A DNA stretch of 64,000 bases, taken from assembly GCF_042242105.1 (NCBI RefSeq), contig NC_092030.1, positions 8,092,501-8,156,500 on the forward strand, read 5' to 3'. The notes beneath the pieces are model-generated. The model was given only the letters and a program-made list of their open reading frames with translations, was not told the DNA's origin and did not search any database. Made by a program: the position numbers and the translations under genes. Position 1 is the first letter of the stretch. Each line of letters opens with the position of its first letter. Origin of the DNA: Pempheris klunzingeri (Eukaryota; Chordata; Actinopteri; Acropomatiformes; Pempheridae). Positions 1 to 13,000 of the stretch are shown here, piece after piece.

Positions 1-1035
1 TGCTGAACCTGGCTGGTTGAGGTGAGGCTGAGTGGGTGTCGATGGGGAGGGGAACACAGTCTTCAGCAGACGTGTGGATGGTAGCAGGGGTGTTGGGGGG
101 GGGGGGTCACACTGCAGCCAGTCATTTGCTTCATCCCATTCCACACCTCTTTGGTGTTGTTCTGTCCCATCTTTTCCTCAATCCTCTCCCTGTATTTGTG
201 TTTTGCCTCTCAGCTTCCCGCGTCAACCGAGTGGATGATGTCACTCGCTGTCCTCGCCACCGCAGATGGGGGGATGAAAACAATAACAGCGATGGCGTGA
301 GAGAACTCCCGTGGCAGATACTAGGGTCTCATACCCACCGCCATGAGTTCAATGTCCAGGGTGCAGAGATGCTCCTCCACCGTAACATGTCCAGAATTAC
401 ACCATTTCGAGTTAACAAAGACAGCTAGGCCTCCTCCTCTTTTCTCGCCGCTCTGTTTCCCTCTGTCCGCCCACACTAGCAAGAAGCCAGCTAGTTCAAG
501 CAGACTGTCCTGAATATTCCCATGCAGCCATGTCTCTGTGAAGCAAAGCAAACTGCACTCCCTACAGACCTGCTGGTTGTTGACCAAAGCTGTTAACTCA
601 TCCATTTTGTTGGCGAGCGACCTCACGTTCCCCATAATGACCGAAGGCAGGAACGGTGTAATTCTCCGGTCTCTCTCCCTCCTCTCCTGTATCTTTGCAC
701 CAGCTCTTCTTCCACGGCAGGTGTGTCTCCATACGTCCTCTGGTACGTGAGCAGAGGGAACCCTGGCTCCATGACGGTAGCTCAGAAGTTCTTCGCAGGT
801 GTAAATGAGCGTTTTTGATGCGAAACAACTGAGAAAAACAACAGTGACTAAAACGTTGCTACAAAACACAAAGTATCACACCAAAAGAAAAATTGAAATA
901 AATAAATATGAGGTACAAAATGGAAAAAAAAGGCGAGGTAGAAAGGAAGCTGCTGCATCAGGCCGCCAACCTCTCCGGTGCCTGGAAGTTAAGTTATTTT
1001 ACTGCTTTTTGAGGCAGATTAACAAATCAGCCAGC
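1..1035 (-). mobile_element. Non-LTR retrotransposon fragment (L2/CR1/Rex-like), internally deleted
   Basis: On the minus strand an open frame at 869-321 reads like the start of a LINE ORF2 apurinic endonuclease domain: MGNVRSLANKMDELTALV, then CFTETWL, then RGGGLAVFVN. After its stop the reading continues in other frames with an endonuclease-like stretch (YLPREFSHAIAV). Near 190-120 it jumps to a stretch rich in charged residues ending in VWNGMKQMTG, which in related elements lies well downstream, between endonuclease and reverse transcriptase. The rest of the endonuclease is therefore missing. The copy also carries stops and a poly-G run at 98-107. It is cut by the left edge of the window and is surely inactive. 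The clade is inferred from motif style only; the right-hand limit is approximate. Confidence 0.75.
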
Positions 1036-4000
1036 GGCCAAATTCACCAGAATGATTCCTAAATGTAGCTTATTATGAGAAGGAGCATGCTTTATATTTC
1101 ATCTGTTATAGTTACTGTTATCAGAGGAAATCAGCGCCACCTATGGATTAGCTTCGCTACAGTGACAAACAAACAAGCCAGCGAACAACATGAGGAAAGA
1201 AAAGCCCAGCAACAGACATTAAACACTAAACTCACTGTTATTTTAAGTTTGTAACTCGGCGTATGATGTTGTATGATGTATGATTAAATAACGAAGCTGC
1301 TTGCGGTTAAATAGCAGCAGTGTTTCTAGTTTTGGCGCAGTTTTATTTGGCCTCTTAGCGCATGTTGTGTCAGTTTGTGTTAAATATCAATGTCCTGTTT
1401 CACTTGATTGTTTTAATACTATAACGTTGAGCTGAATGATGAGATTTTAGCAGGCGGAAATATGCTAATAAGGGCACATCAGTTTTACTCTGATTTTTGG
1501 GTATATTGGTGGTTTCATTGTGGCTGATGAACCTGTTTGGTCTCACACTGATGTCATTATTTAGGCCATCTGTGTGCATATTGGAGAGGTCTGAGCGTGT
1601 CCAAATATTCCAGAGTTTATCCACATCCACTCCTCTCCAATAATCCCCTCTACCACTCCTGGGACAACATGTTTAGTGACTGCCTGACCCAGTGGGGGAA
1701 TAAGTCAATCAATCAGCCATTAATCAGAGTAGATGGAGAAATAGTTGTGTATTTGTCTTTATTCATGAAACATTTCACAGGCTACAGCTAGTGTCAGAGC
1801 ATCGATTTCTGTCGGATACAACTGTCCAGTCTGGCTGTTATTTCTGTAATTGTAGGCAGATTTCTGATGATTATCACCTTTAGGAACAGAAAGCTTTCCA
1901 GAAGCTGTTAGACTGCTGAACTCTGGTGGTGCTCTGTAGATCCCACACCCCCACCCCACACACACCTACCTGCACCAAGTACTTCTATTTTATTTTATAT
2001 AGGACCTCTATTTTCTATATTTTATTTATTTGATATTTATCTTGGCTTAAAACGGGACCTGAGAACGTAATTTTGTACCTCCCCATGTGTAAACGTGTGT
2101 TGGCATCCCTGAATCCCTGAATCCTTGAAATGTAATTGCATTGAAATGTCAGTAATCACCATTAATGGCAAAATATTTTATTTGTCGTCACAAATAGTTA
2201 GTGAAGTTTAACAGCAAGTTTAAAAATGTATCTCAACAATGTAAATGTAAAGGGAATTAAATGAGAGAAAAGTCCACTTTTTTATTTCATACATCAAATG
2301 TGTGCAGCCTTGTTCAACATGAAGGTAATACAGCTCTAACTTCTGATCACTTATTGATTGATTCTTTTTCCTTTCATGCTTCAGGTGGGCTGGTGTTCAC
2401 ACATCTTCAGGTTCGTCCAAATCCTCCTTACTTTTTATTCATCGGCATCCTGCAGTTCTCCACTTTCCAGCGTCGCTGCTGATTGTAAACACAACTTGTA
2501 TAAAATGTAATTGTACCATTTTTTCCCACTTGCAGATGTGCGGACTGAAGCGACAACACGTTTGAAGAAGAGGAGCGTTCTTCATTCACTGAGGGAACAT
2601 GTGCTCTGTGCTGAAGCTCTCAGGTAGGAGATTTGTTCTCAGTGTTACCAGCAGCTCTGTTAAATGCCGACGGAACATTGAAAACACGCAGGATATTTTC
2701 AATGAATTGATTTCTTGCTTAAGGAAAAGACTTAATGGCTCAAATGGTTGTGTAGTTTATTTCCTGAGTGTGGTTGCTGCCTGGACCCTCTCCCCCTCGG
2801 CTGTGCTGTGTGTTTTAAAGCTGAAAAGCCGTCAGTGGAGCAGCGCCATGGTTCATGCCTTGGAGAGCAGCAGCAGCAGCAGCCCTGGTTGGATGTCCAT
2901 AGTACCCTGACACCTCGAGCACATTCCCATGAGAGCGGATGAGGAGAGCACCGTGTGAAACTGATGACGTGCAGAACAAGGTGGGGCCCACAGGGAGCTA
3001 TTTTAGCATCTTGTTCATTGTTTATTTCTACTAATACTGACTTGATATATATAGTCAGTTATTGTTGGAGCTAGTTTGTGATCCTGAGATTAAGATCAAT
3101 TACTTTGTTTGAGTGTTTTTCAGGGTTCATTTCTAAATGAACTGTCCCTGCTTAAGTCTTTTACCAGGGGAGGTGGTAACATGTCTAATCACTCTAACTC
3201 CTCAGTTAGTTTGCTCTGGTTATGTGACATTTTAAAAGTCAGCTGATGATTGAAAAGCTGCTCTTGTGAAAACTCCTGGTCTTCATCTGGTTGTGGGTTC
3301 AATATTTCATCTGTTCAGTTATTGAAAGCTGTCGCCTGTGGGATGGATTCTGTCTCCACACAAGACACAAGAAATGAGCGAAAGCTGTAAAAGAAGCAGC
3401 ATCTGGCCTTTATTGATTTATTTCATTTGTTTGCTGTGGTTCTATGTTCAGTTGATCATTCAAAGGTTTGATTCAAATATTAAACAATAGTAACTGTGTA
3501 TTTTTTTTGTAACGAAATTGTTCTCATTGTTCCAGGAATCATTCCAGCCATGTCATAAACCCTGATATATTGTATGTTGATGGACATAAGAATAAATGCA
3601 CAATGTAAACATACAAGAATTATGACAACTGAGATATTTGGTAGTATTATTTGACCTCTGCTCTCCAGAAACCTCACAAGGATCTTTGCGTCTTACATAT
3701 CACTGCCAATGACCACAATGTTCATACTCTGCACATTATCACACAACTTTCTGAGACTCCATTGATGTATGTAAATAGAGATGTGATGTATGTAATGGAA
3801 AGAATAATTCAATGAAGTATGTTGCTACTATAAATAAAGATATTATTCTTCCACCACTCATTGTAAACCAGTTCACTTGACCTACATTGTACCTTTGAGA
3901 CTGCTTTTATCATGAATGGTAACATTTACCATTCATTACTATCACATTTCCTTGTAGACATTTCTTACATTGGCTACAATATCCAGAAAATGTGGAGTGG

Positions 4001-5215
4001 ATATATGGACCAGCATAAAGTCCTGCAGCCTGGTCAGATGGCAGCTGCACATGCACAGAGTCTCCTTGTCGTAACGGATGCCTGATCCAGAAAGCCCTTT
4101 TTCTGTTCATCATATGTGTACATTACTGGCTCATTGATCTTCATCAGGGCCACCCACACATTACCTCATTTGCAGTGGGCATGGTAAGCAAGATAGTAGA
4201 TCCCTGGTACGCTACAGTTTGCCAGTTTGTGGATTGTAGTCCTGGTTGCCGTTATGCAGGAGTTTGTCAAAGATGACAGGAGAGCCCACAGGAGGGAAGC
4301 GATCTGCGAGGTGTTGCCATGGTTAAAACTTGCAAAACTACATTCTGTCCATTCATATTCCCCAGACTATAACCCTGATGACATTGGTGATCCTTTGACT
4401 TCTATTCCAGTGATGTCACCCACTGGTTTTGGGACTGCTGCTTTGAGATGACAAGTGACGTTTATCCCATTAAGACCACCTCTGATTGGTTAGCCAGGAG
4501 GCAGTCCTGCCCTAAAACACACCCTTCTTTATGGTCCATTTTACTCTCAGTGGGACTATCATCTGCAAAATGAGCATCATGCTGTATTGGAGAAGAGTTA
4601 AAACTAGTGATTGAGTACATAAACTCGTTAGGAAAATGTTTACTGATGTAATAAATCAAGTGTGACTTCCATACAACACCTTTTTGAAACTAGCATTTCC
4701 CCCCTGCTGGCCACTAGAGAGAATGTAGGTTTAAGGCACTTTAGTATCGGCTTCATCTTTCAGACCTGGAGGCTACGTCCACTTCACTTACGTCCAATAC
4801 AGTCTATGGTACAGCCTCACAAAAAACTCTTAGTGCTGTTAAGATCTGCATTAAAAAGGATCATGTTTCTGTTCAGAGATGTTTGTGTTGATTTTTGAAA
4901 ATGTCATGTCTCAACCACAAACTACATTGAATTAATCTCCATGGAGGCAGAGATCTCAAACCCTGGAGAAATGAAACCATACGTATCTGCATGGATAGAA
5001 AGTACAGAAAAAGAGTAATTTGGATGGACTGACCCTTTAAAATGCAAAGTTAAACTTCAGGCTCATCGCCATAAGCTGAATATCACAAGCTGACCTGACA
5101 GCAAATCCCATATTTATCCATCAATCTGAATTTTATTCTGGATAAAACTCAGCTATATAACTAAAATGTAAACCATGAATGTTTGTGAATAATAAAATGA
5201 TGACAAAGAGCTTGC
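1036..5215. other. Intergenic stretch with no recognised gene
   Basis: I see no conserved coding exon here on either strand. Short open frames exist (for example 2599-2910 plus, 3910-4113 minus, 4227-4451 plus) but none resembles a protein I know, and their composition looks random. A plus-strand AATAAA near 3834 could end an upstream transcript. In human the neighbour beyond CCNI is SEPTIN11, so a long 3' UTR of such a gene could reach in from outside, but nothing in the sequence proves it. Confidence 0.5.
4725..4830. repeat. Dispersed fish repeat fragment
   Basis: A segment that includes TTTAAGGCACTTTAGTATCG and ends in TACAGTCTATGG resembles a short interspersed sequence I associate with many teleost genomes. 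It has no coding content. Family assignment is not possible by eye. Confidence 0.35.
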
Positions 5216-7011
5216 TCACTTTTCATACTTATTTATTGGTGCCAGTGTGTTCAGGGACCTGGAGCAGTCACCAGCAGCTCCTACAGCAGGAACAACAGAG
5301 CTTTTTGCAGGAATAAAAATATAATATATTAAACAGAACTTCAAGAGATTAAAAACAGAGCGTGTTATTGTAGATTTCTTTAAAGTGAAGATTGTCACTC
5401 ATCTCCTTCTGAAGCTCCGACACCAACTCAAAAACCACATTTGTCTCTTAGCTTATATTAAAATGCTTTAAATAACTCAAGGTTGTTTTATTACATATAA
5501 ATCCCTTCATCGCAGAAACCATCAGGGCCCTGCTCTTCGGTCAGTGACAACAAAGTTGATCGCAAAGTCTGGACAGTTCTGTTAGAATCTAAATGGAACT
5601 GTTGTCATAGCAACAAGTCCTGATGACCTGATTAAGGTTTTAGATGAGAGCATGTGCGTTACTGCTAAATGGATCGTTTTAGCTGGATTACATCTCGTTA
5701 TCCTCTATTACTTAAAGCAGATTCAAAGAACAGGGCCCTGATTGGATGACAAGTACTGTGGATCCTTCTGCATTTTTTTTCCCCAACTCTCAGCAGCGTC
5801 ACATTGTGTCGGGCAACAGCAACGGACAGCAGTTAACTCCACCCGCTGTTGTCACACATCATTTGTCTGTTATCTCTGGAGAACTTGGGCTCCACAACAA
5901 ATGCTAAAGTGAGAATTTGGCAGTCAAGAAACCTGCAGGGGGAAACCAGATTTAGGCAGCACCTTCAAAAAGACTTCTTTAGTTTTGGGTGAATAAAACA
6001 ACCTGAGAAACTTTCATTCAGTCAAGCTGTCACAACAAGCTGAAAGGGAAGGGAAAAAACAGAGGAGGGATGTTTATATTAGCATCTTATTAACAATCAA
6101 ATTGCACTTCACTAAAAGAAACAACTTTTTTCTATCTGGGCGAGTCTCTACAGAAACATTCATACACTTGATTTAGATTCTAAGAAGTTATAGAGATGAA
6201 AACATGCAGACTGAGGAGGGAAGGAGAAGAAGACAGAATAAAAACATAGATATATGAAATTTAGTTGAAGATGTGAACAACAAATATAAGTTAACAAACA
6301 AAGACATTTTGAAAATCTTCCACAGCAGGACAGAGTGAGACACTGGGGTAAGTCAATTCTAGGTTTTTTTTAAACGCAACTTTTCTATTTATTATCCTTT
6401 TTTTAAACATTTTGTTTTATTGTATTTGTGTTCAACAAATATAATTAATAGGAGAGTAGCAGCAGCAGGGTTTTTTATTTTTTGAATGTTTAAATTTTTT
6501 TGGGCTCTGTTTTCCCGCTGAAGGGGATGAAGGGAACTAACTCAGGACAGCTGAACAGCTCGCCAGGGTCATTTGCACTGAAACCAAAACCATCTTAATC
6601 ACTGACAACATCTGGATTGCTGCCTTATTTGTATTGTAACATCAATGTGTTTTACTGTTCTACTGTTACAACTGTTCTACGGCACGGTTCATCAAAACCA
6701 GTGACGTGATGAACAATTTTTCTCTCGCAACTCTGATGGGCAGCATTTCATGAGGAGCTGCCTTTATATTGCTTTTTTTAATGCAAACGGTAAACTGCGT
6801 GAAATCTTTCTCTATCTCTGACAATGTTGGCTATTGCTGAAGCACTTGTCCATCACTGTTGCCAAAGAAACAGCCAGAAATTTTGATCCAAAATCGCAAA
6901 CCAATTTGAAACCTATTTAATACTTTAAATTAAGGGGTTTGTTTTGAGGGTGACACTGGAAGATGATGTCAGTGTGAAGGTGGTTTTGGTGAACAGGGTC
7001 CTGTTTGGTCT
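5216..7011 (-). other. ccni: Presumed 3' UTR of ccni
   Basis: Downstream of the ccni stop on the minus strand there is non-coding AT-rich DNA with several AATAAA signals read on that strand: plus-strand TTTATT at 6474-6479, 6416-6421, 6388-6393 and 5232-5237. The true transcript end could be any of these. No other gene is visible in the stretch. Confidence 0.5.
5232..5237 (-). terminator. ccni: Candidate distal polyadenylation signal of ccni
   Basis: On the minus strand this reads AATAAATAAG, a canonical hexamer about 1.8 kb past the ccni stop. Nearer alternatives lie at 6388-6479. Confidence 0.35.
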
Positions 7012-10000
7012 CTAGGAGGCACTGACTGGCTGCAGAGGCGGGCAGGGGGAGGAGCTGCCTTCCTGTCGGGACAACAGGACACTGCAGACACCCAGACCTC
7101 CTCCTCCTCCTCCACTTCCACCTGTTGTCGTCGCTCCCATCGCAGGCGTTGCCCCCTCCTGGACAGCGGTGGTGGTATCTTCGTTGTAGAGGCGTTTGAT
7201 GCCGTCATAGAAATCGTCCACCTCCATCTCCTCCACCTGAACACACAGACAGACTCATGTTGTGACACAGGTCTAGGGCTGCAAATCAGTTAGTCTCCCT
7301 ATAATGATCATAATCAGTTAATCGTTAAGCCTATGTAATGTTGGAAAATTCCCTTCAAGACTAAGAAAACCAGCAAATATTTACTTTTGAGAAGCTGGAC
7401 CAGTAAAAGTTTATAGTTTCTTTGGCTAAAAATAATGACACAAATAATTAATTTATAATAAAGATTGTTGCAGATTAATTGCATTTTCTGAACTGATCCT
7501 TTAATCGGTTATTTTATCTGCTCTATTCAAGCCCCTTCATTAAGTTGTTTTTGTTTGTCTTTTACACAGAGAGAGAGAGAGACAGTGTTACCTTGCGCTT
7601 GGCAGAGGCCTTGCAGCGCAGTGTGACCCTCTGCAGGTGGTTAAGATGGCGGAGGGGTTTGGGTGGAGAGAGCAGAGCTGGGCCACTGCTGTTGATAGAG
7701 GAGGAGGAGATGGAGCTCCAGGGCAGCTGGCTCCCCTCCTCCCCACCAGCAGGTATCTGTGGCTGGGTAGGGGCGGTGGTGACGACAGCGTGGTCCCTGG
7801 AAGACTCTGTGGTGGAGGTGACGATTCCTAACAAGAAAAAAAAAAAAAAAAAGAGATAAAGAAACGCTAATACTTTTTGTACAGACTAGTAAAGGTTCTA
7901 AAGAGTTTGAAATCCATCCATCCATCCAAACCAGAGATCTTATCTTTTTCCCCACACATTCTCCTTTCTTGTCAAAACCTGGCAGCTACATAACCCAAAA
8001 GGAATCTCAGTCGGAGATCTGGATGTGTTCTGCAAGTAGCAGCTAATGCAGTCTCAAGCCTTTAGCCTCAAGCAATAATTAGGAGCAGGGCTACAGAGGT
8101 CTGATGAATTCACTTCCGTCTAACTCCACAACCCTTTGAAGCCACAAAAGGCTTTATTCAAAGCATGCATTAGTGCATACCCAGTGTGCAGCAGGGGAGT
8201 GACGGGTTCTGGACTGGCTGCTGCAGGGTGGTTTGGCTCTGCAGGGGTTGGTAGATGTAGACAGTGTTTGGAGGCAGGGAAGCTCTTGGTGTGGACAGAC
8301 TACGAGCCACATGCTCTCGACTCCGAATCAACTCTGAACTGTCGATCTGAGACAGAAGAAAGAGATGGAAAGAATGAAACATGGGAGGATGACAAGGGAG
8401 ATAGCAAATAGGAAAGACAAATGCCCAGTGTTAGTTACAGCCATATGAAAAATACTGAATAATCAAAGATCATAATGATGATTTAAGTATTCCTTGAAGC
8501 CTCTTTCTTCAAATGTGGCATAAACTGTATAACAAATATGAAGTTCATTATTTAATTCAACTTATCTCATTTACCTATAGGTTGCCTGTAATTACCTAAT
8601 TTACCTGTAATTTAAATCCCATGTCGATCCATTCTGAGGAACTTAATTAAACATGTCAAGAGTTTCTTCTTTCCTCCTTTCTCTGGTTTTTCAGAGAAGC
8701 TCAAGATGACCTGTTTGTTTTGGTCACATGATCTACACTGAGCATTTAGATCTTCTGAGTGGGTTAGATGTACCCTAGAATGAAAGGGAGTCCGTGTGGT
8801 ACCTGTGCCTTCTTCAGCAGGTCGATGGTGAGAGCCAGCCAGTCAGGACAGCAGGTCTCCAGCTCCAGGGTGATGAGGGCCAATGCCAGCATGGATCCTC
8901 TGAGCTACGGGGACACGAGGGACAAACTGGTTCAGGCAGCTCATCAGTCCAGATGTGTGAAAACCTGAGCCTCAGAGGGTGATTAGCCTCTGAGGAGTGC
9001 TCTAAAGCACACTTTAAATTGACCACTATTACACAACTGCAGAGTTAAAGTGAGTCTGTCTGTGTGAGTGTACCTGTATGAGCGTGTGGTCAGCCAGACA
9101 AAGGTAGAGCCGCTGTGTGAGCAGGGCGAGGTGTTGAGAGCGGTTCAACCCCAACATGGAGTCCAGAAACCTAGAACGGCACGACAACACCATCGCATGG
9201 AACTAAGGGAGAAGGAGATAGAGAGAAAGAGGAGGGGATCATCATTCCAAGTCTTATTCCATTTCAAGCATTTAGCTGGCTCTTCCAGAAGGTAATTTCA
9301 AGGGTCTCCTATTGTTGGAGGAGAGATTTACAGTTCTTGTTTGATCAGAAAGCTCAATATGTGAAAGTATCAAAATGTTGCATATTCAAAACTACTAATA
9401 GACAACTTAATAAAGGGGCTTGGATCAAAGCAATAAGAAAAACAGAATCCACACAGACAGAATGTAGATTTTAATACTGAACCTGACTTGAAGTGATTAA
9501 TTTAAACATCACACAGACAGAAACTCCTCTAATTACTGAATTTAAAAATGATGCAACAATGCTGAGTGACACTTATTCAAGTAAAACAAATTGCAGAAGG
9601 TGAAGCAAAGAAAAAGCAGCAGGATCGTCTGGTTTAAGGAAGGCAATAATGTCTTTGTGCCACCAGGTGTCGCTGCTACAAACACAAACAGGCAATTGGC
9701 CTGGGCTGATCAGGTGCACCTTGATTACCAGTGATCAGTAGTTCATTGATGACAGATCTCAGCATGTGGGAAATGTTCAATGGTCTTTACCAAATAGGCC
9801 ATCTAGCACACTTCTAACTCTGAGGCCCTTAATGTAGCTCAGCTCGTGTAAGACACAGTTCGGGTGGGTGTGAAAGACGTACGATGTGCAGGAAGTCCAG
9901 TGCTGTGGCGGTATGTAGATCCCAGTTCAGTTTGTCAAGGATGATCCTCTCCATCCTCAGGATCTCTGATGGAGAACAGCCACAGCTGCTGGAGGCAGCC

Positions 10001-10029
10001 AGCTCCTTTAGAGAGGGCACACACTGAGA

Positions 10030-10066
<37 letters not shown>

Positions 10067-13000
10067 ACCTGAACTGCCCTGATGCTGTAAACTCTGACCC
10101 ATCCCTTTAACTTTGCACACTGTTTTTTCTGTGCTCACCTCGTCCTCCTCGCAGGTCTTAGCAGCCAGAAAGAAGCAGGCGATGGCGATGCAGCGTAGGT
10201 ACTTTGGACGGGCCTGAACAACAAAAAGCCCATTAAACAGTAAATCTATAAAACATTTAGTCAGTTTTACACCAGTATGCAAGTCTGTTGGAATGACATT
10301 ATCAGTATGAATTACCTTAACATAAAAAGCAACTTGCAGGTTACTGACCACATCCAATCAGTGTGTAGGAAAATGATCAAGGAACTAGATAAGAATATAC
10401 TCATATATTCCCTACAGTGACTCATTTTAGTGAGAGAATTTTACATCTGCATGTGAAAAAGCCAAACCAGAAGTGATGTAACATAAGGGAGAGCGCTAGA
10501 CTTACAAATAGAAAAGAATGGATCTGCAGCTAACTTTGATACCGAGGAGGTTGTAAATGTTTATTCATACAACTATGACGGACCACCGCCGTATAATCAT
10601 GAATTATGTCCAAGAGATCAGGAACAGACTCTTACAAGGAATAACAGAGAGGAGGAATTGAGCTGTGGTGTGAGAACCAGAGGAGAACTGGGCAGGTGTC
10701 TGTGTGAGTGATCAGCATTAGCTTATGTATTGATAACTAAACACACCCGGGCACAAAGCTAGCAGCTCTCCTTTTCCTGTGGACTCCGTGTGCTGTCAGA
10801 TTGGTAGAGTTTGTGCAACCTGCACAATAATTTACCATGATATATGGTGAAATGCCACTGAAACCAACTCACTGTAACATGACTGCTCAGACTCAGACTC
10901 TCTCGGCTTTGTGGAAAACGGCCACTTTATATCTTGTAAAACATTAAATACTGCATTGTCCTTAAACGTGGTCATTTTCAGACAAGGTTAACAATAAATG
11001 TCAGAAACAAATCGATCTGCAAGTTGCTCTTTACTTACTTTGTTGAATGGTGCATTGTTTAATTCCCTTTTACGCCCATACAAGGTGTTTTCACTTGTTA
11101 CCTCATTAGACCTGATGCACAAACTGAGATTAATAGACATTTCTCACTGCAGACATTTCAATATGTCATAGCAGGAAAAGCACAAGTGTTACTAATAACA
11201 TTAACAACGGCTGCACTCCATTTAGGTGAGCCATTTCCTGCTTGTGTTGTGCATGCTCACTGAGTGACTTAGTTTAGTGGGACACTTAATGGATCTCAGT
11301 CATAACACTGGGAACTACACCTGTGCTTTTCATGCCATGTATCAAAATGTCTGCTGTGGAAAAAGTCTACTGACATTGGGCATATTTAAGAACTCATTTA
11401 GATGGCAGAACCATCTAATGTATCCGGCTAGCTGATGAAGTCTGCCTGAGACAGCTGTCATTTTGCAGGACGGAAAAAAGAAGGCTGCTTTTGTCTACTT
11501 ATGTCTGAATCAATCAAACTCATCATTTCAAAAGTTCGTGAGAATTTGGACACAAAACTTACTGTCAATGGCGTCACAAAAGAATATTAAGACGACTCAA
11601 TTACAGTCAGAAAAGTAATGCTTACACGCACAAGCACACGTACACAGTTGTATGGCATCTCTTATCAGACACAGCGAGTCCGGCTCCTGATAATCCGGGG
11701 ACATTTTATTCCTCAGATAAAAACACTGACTTCCTGTCTGTGGTGTGCTGACCTGACAGGGCATTCAGAACTGACCCTTCCTGTTCCTGTGTAAACATCA
11801 TCAGTTATACTACAGTGAGAATCACAACTATCGCACCAGTTCCTAATATTTCACAAAGCCCCCATCCAACAATCAAAAATTTGAGTGCTTCTGTTTTTCT
11901 TGTCTCTTTTTAGATATTAAAACAAAGCCTGCATGATTAAAATAGATCATTTCAGGGCTTATTTGGGCACATTTAAACAAATTGTTTGTGTGATTTATTA
12001 GTTAAAGGAATTGCATACATCTTCATATACATGATTCACAATTAAGCAGTGTTTCTAATAACTTAGTCGACATAGATGCATCATGTGAGTGGCTGATATG
12101 GAGAAAATCCTCTATTGCAGAATATGTTGTTTATTATAAAGCACAAAATGTCACGTTCTGAATACATTTGTGCTTTTTGTAGAATATTATTAATAGTAGA
12201 AGTAGTAGAATAAATTGTTAATATAAGTTAAAAGCAGATGTGGACTTGCTATTTTCTATCGTTTAATAGTAACCAATAAACACAGCTTCATTTGGTAGCT
12301 CTGCTAACACTCACAGCTGGTAGCACTTATTTACCTTGATGGGAGCGAGGAAACGGTCCAAGATGCTAACAGCTACCACCAGCGTCTCTGGGTACAGCTG
12401 CAGCCTGCTGTGGAGCTCCGTCAACCAGCGCACGGCCTCGTCCCGCTGGGCGGGGGAGATGTCTGTATCCTGCAACAAGCAGGGTTAAACACAACATCAG
12501 CTGCCTTGTCTCACACGGCCTTAGGGTTTATAGTGACCATTCAAACATTTCAGGTTTCCTCATGAGAACTTGCTTATCCTCCTTGCATGAGGCAGAAGTC
12601 TTTGATGGACAACTACCTTGTTTTCATGGTAACTACACCGGTTGACCCCACAATGCCTACTTTACTCATTACTCTGAATGCCTCTTGCGAGTGCGAAAGG
12701 TAATAATTAGACAAAAGCTACAGCGGTACACTTAATAATCACAATATAGCTGTAGTTGGTTTTTATGTGATCTCATCACATTAAGCTTTGTTTTAAATGG
12801 ATGAATAAAATACAGGGTTCACAAAAAGTTAGGGATATTTGACTTTCAGGTGAAATTTATGGAAAATGTAAAACGTTAATGCTACAGTGATATTATATCA
12901 TGAAAGTAGGACATTTAAGTATCAGCATGCAATGGTAGTTTCTTCATCTTAAACAATTTATTGAAAGAAAATCTAACAACAGTGGAGGGTAAACGAGGGT

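Noticed and set aside
1036..5215. SEPTIN11 expected from human gene order
   Set aside because: No septin-like coding exon can be read on either strand; at most a UTR could be present, which cannot be shown.
9655..9680. CTCF-like CCACCAGGTGTCGCTGC sequence
   Set aside because: Similar to the CTCF core but it departs from it (GTGTC in place of GTGGC), and one motif in an intron is not enough to call a site.
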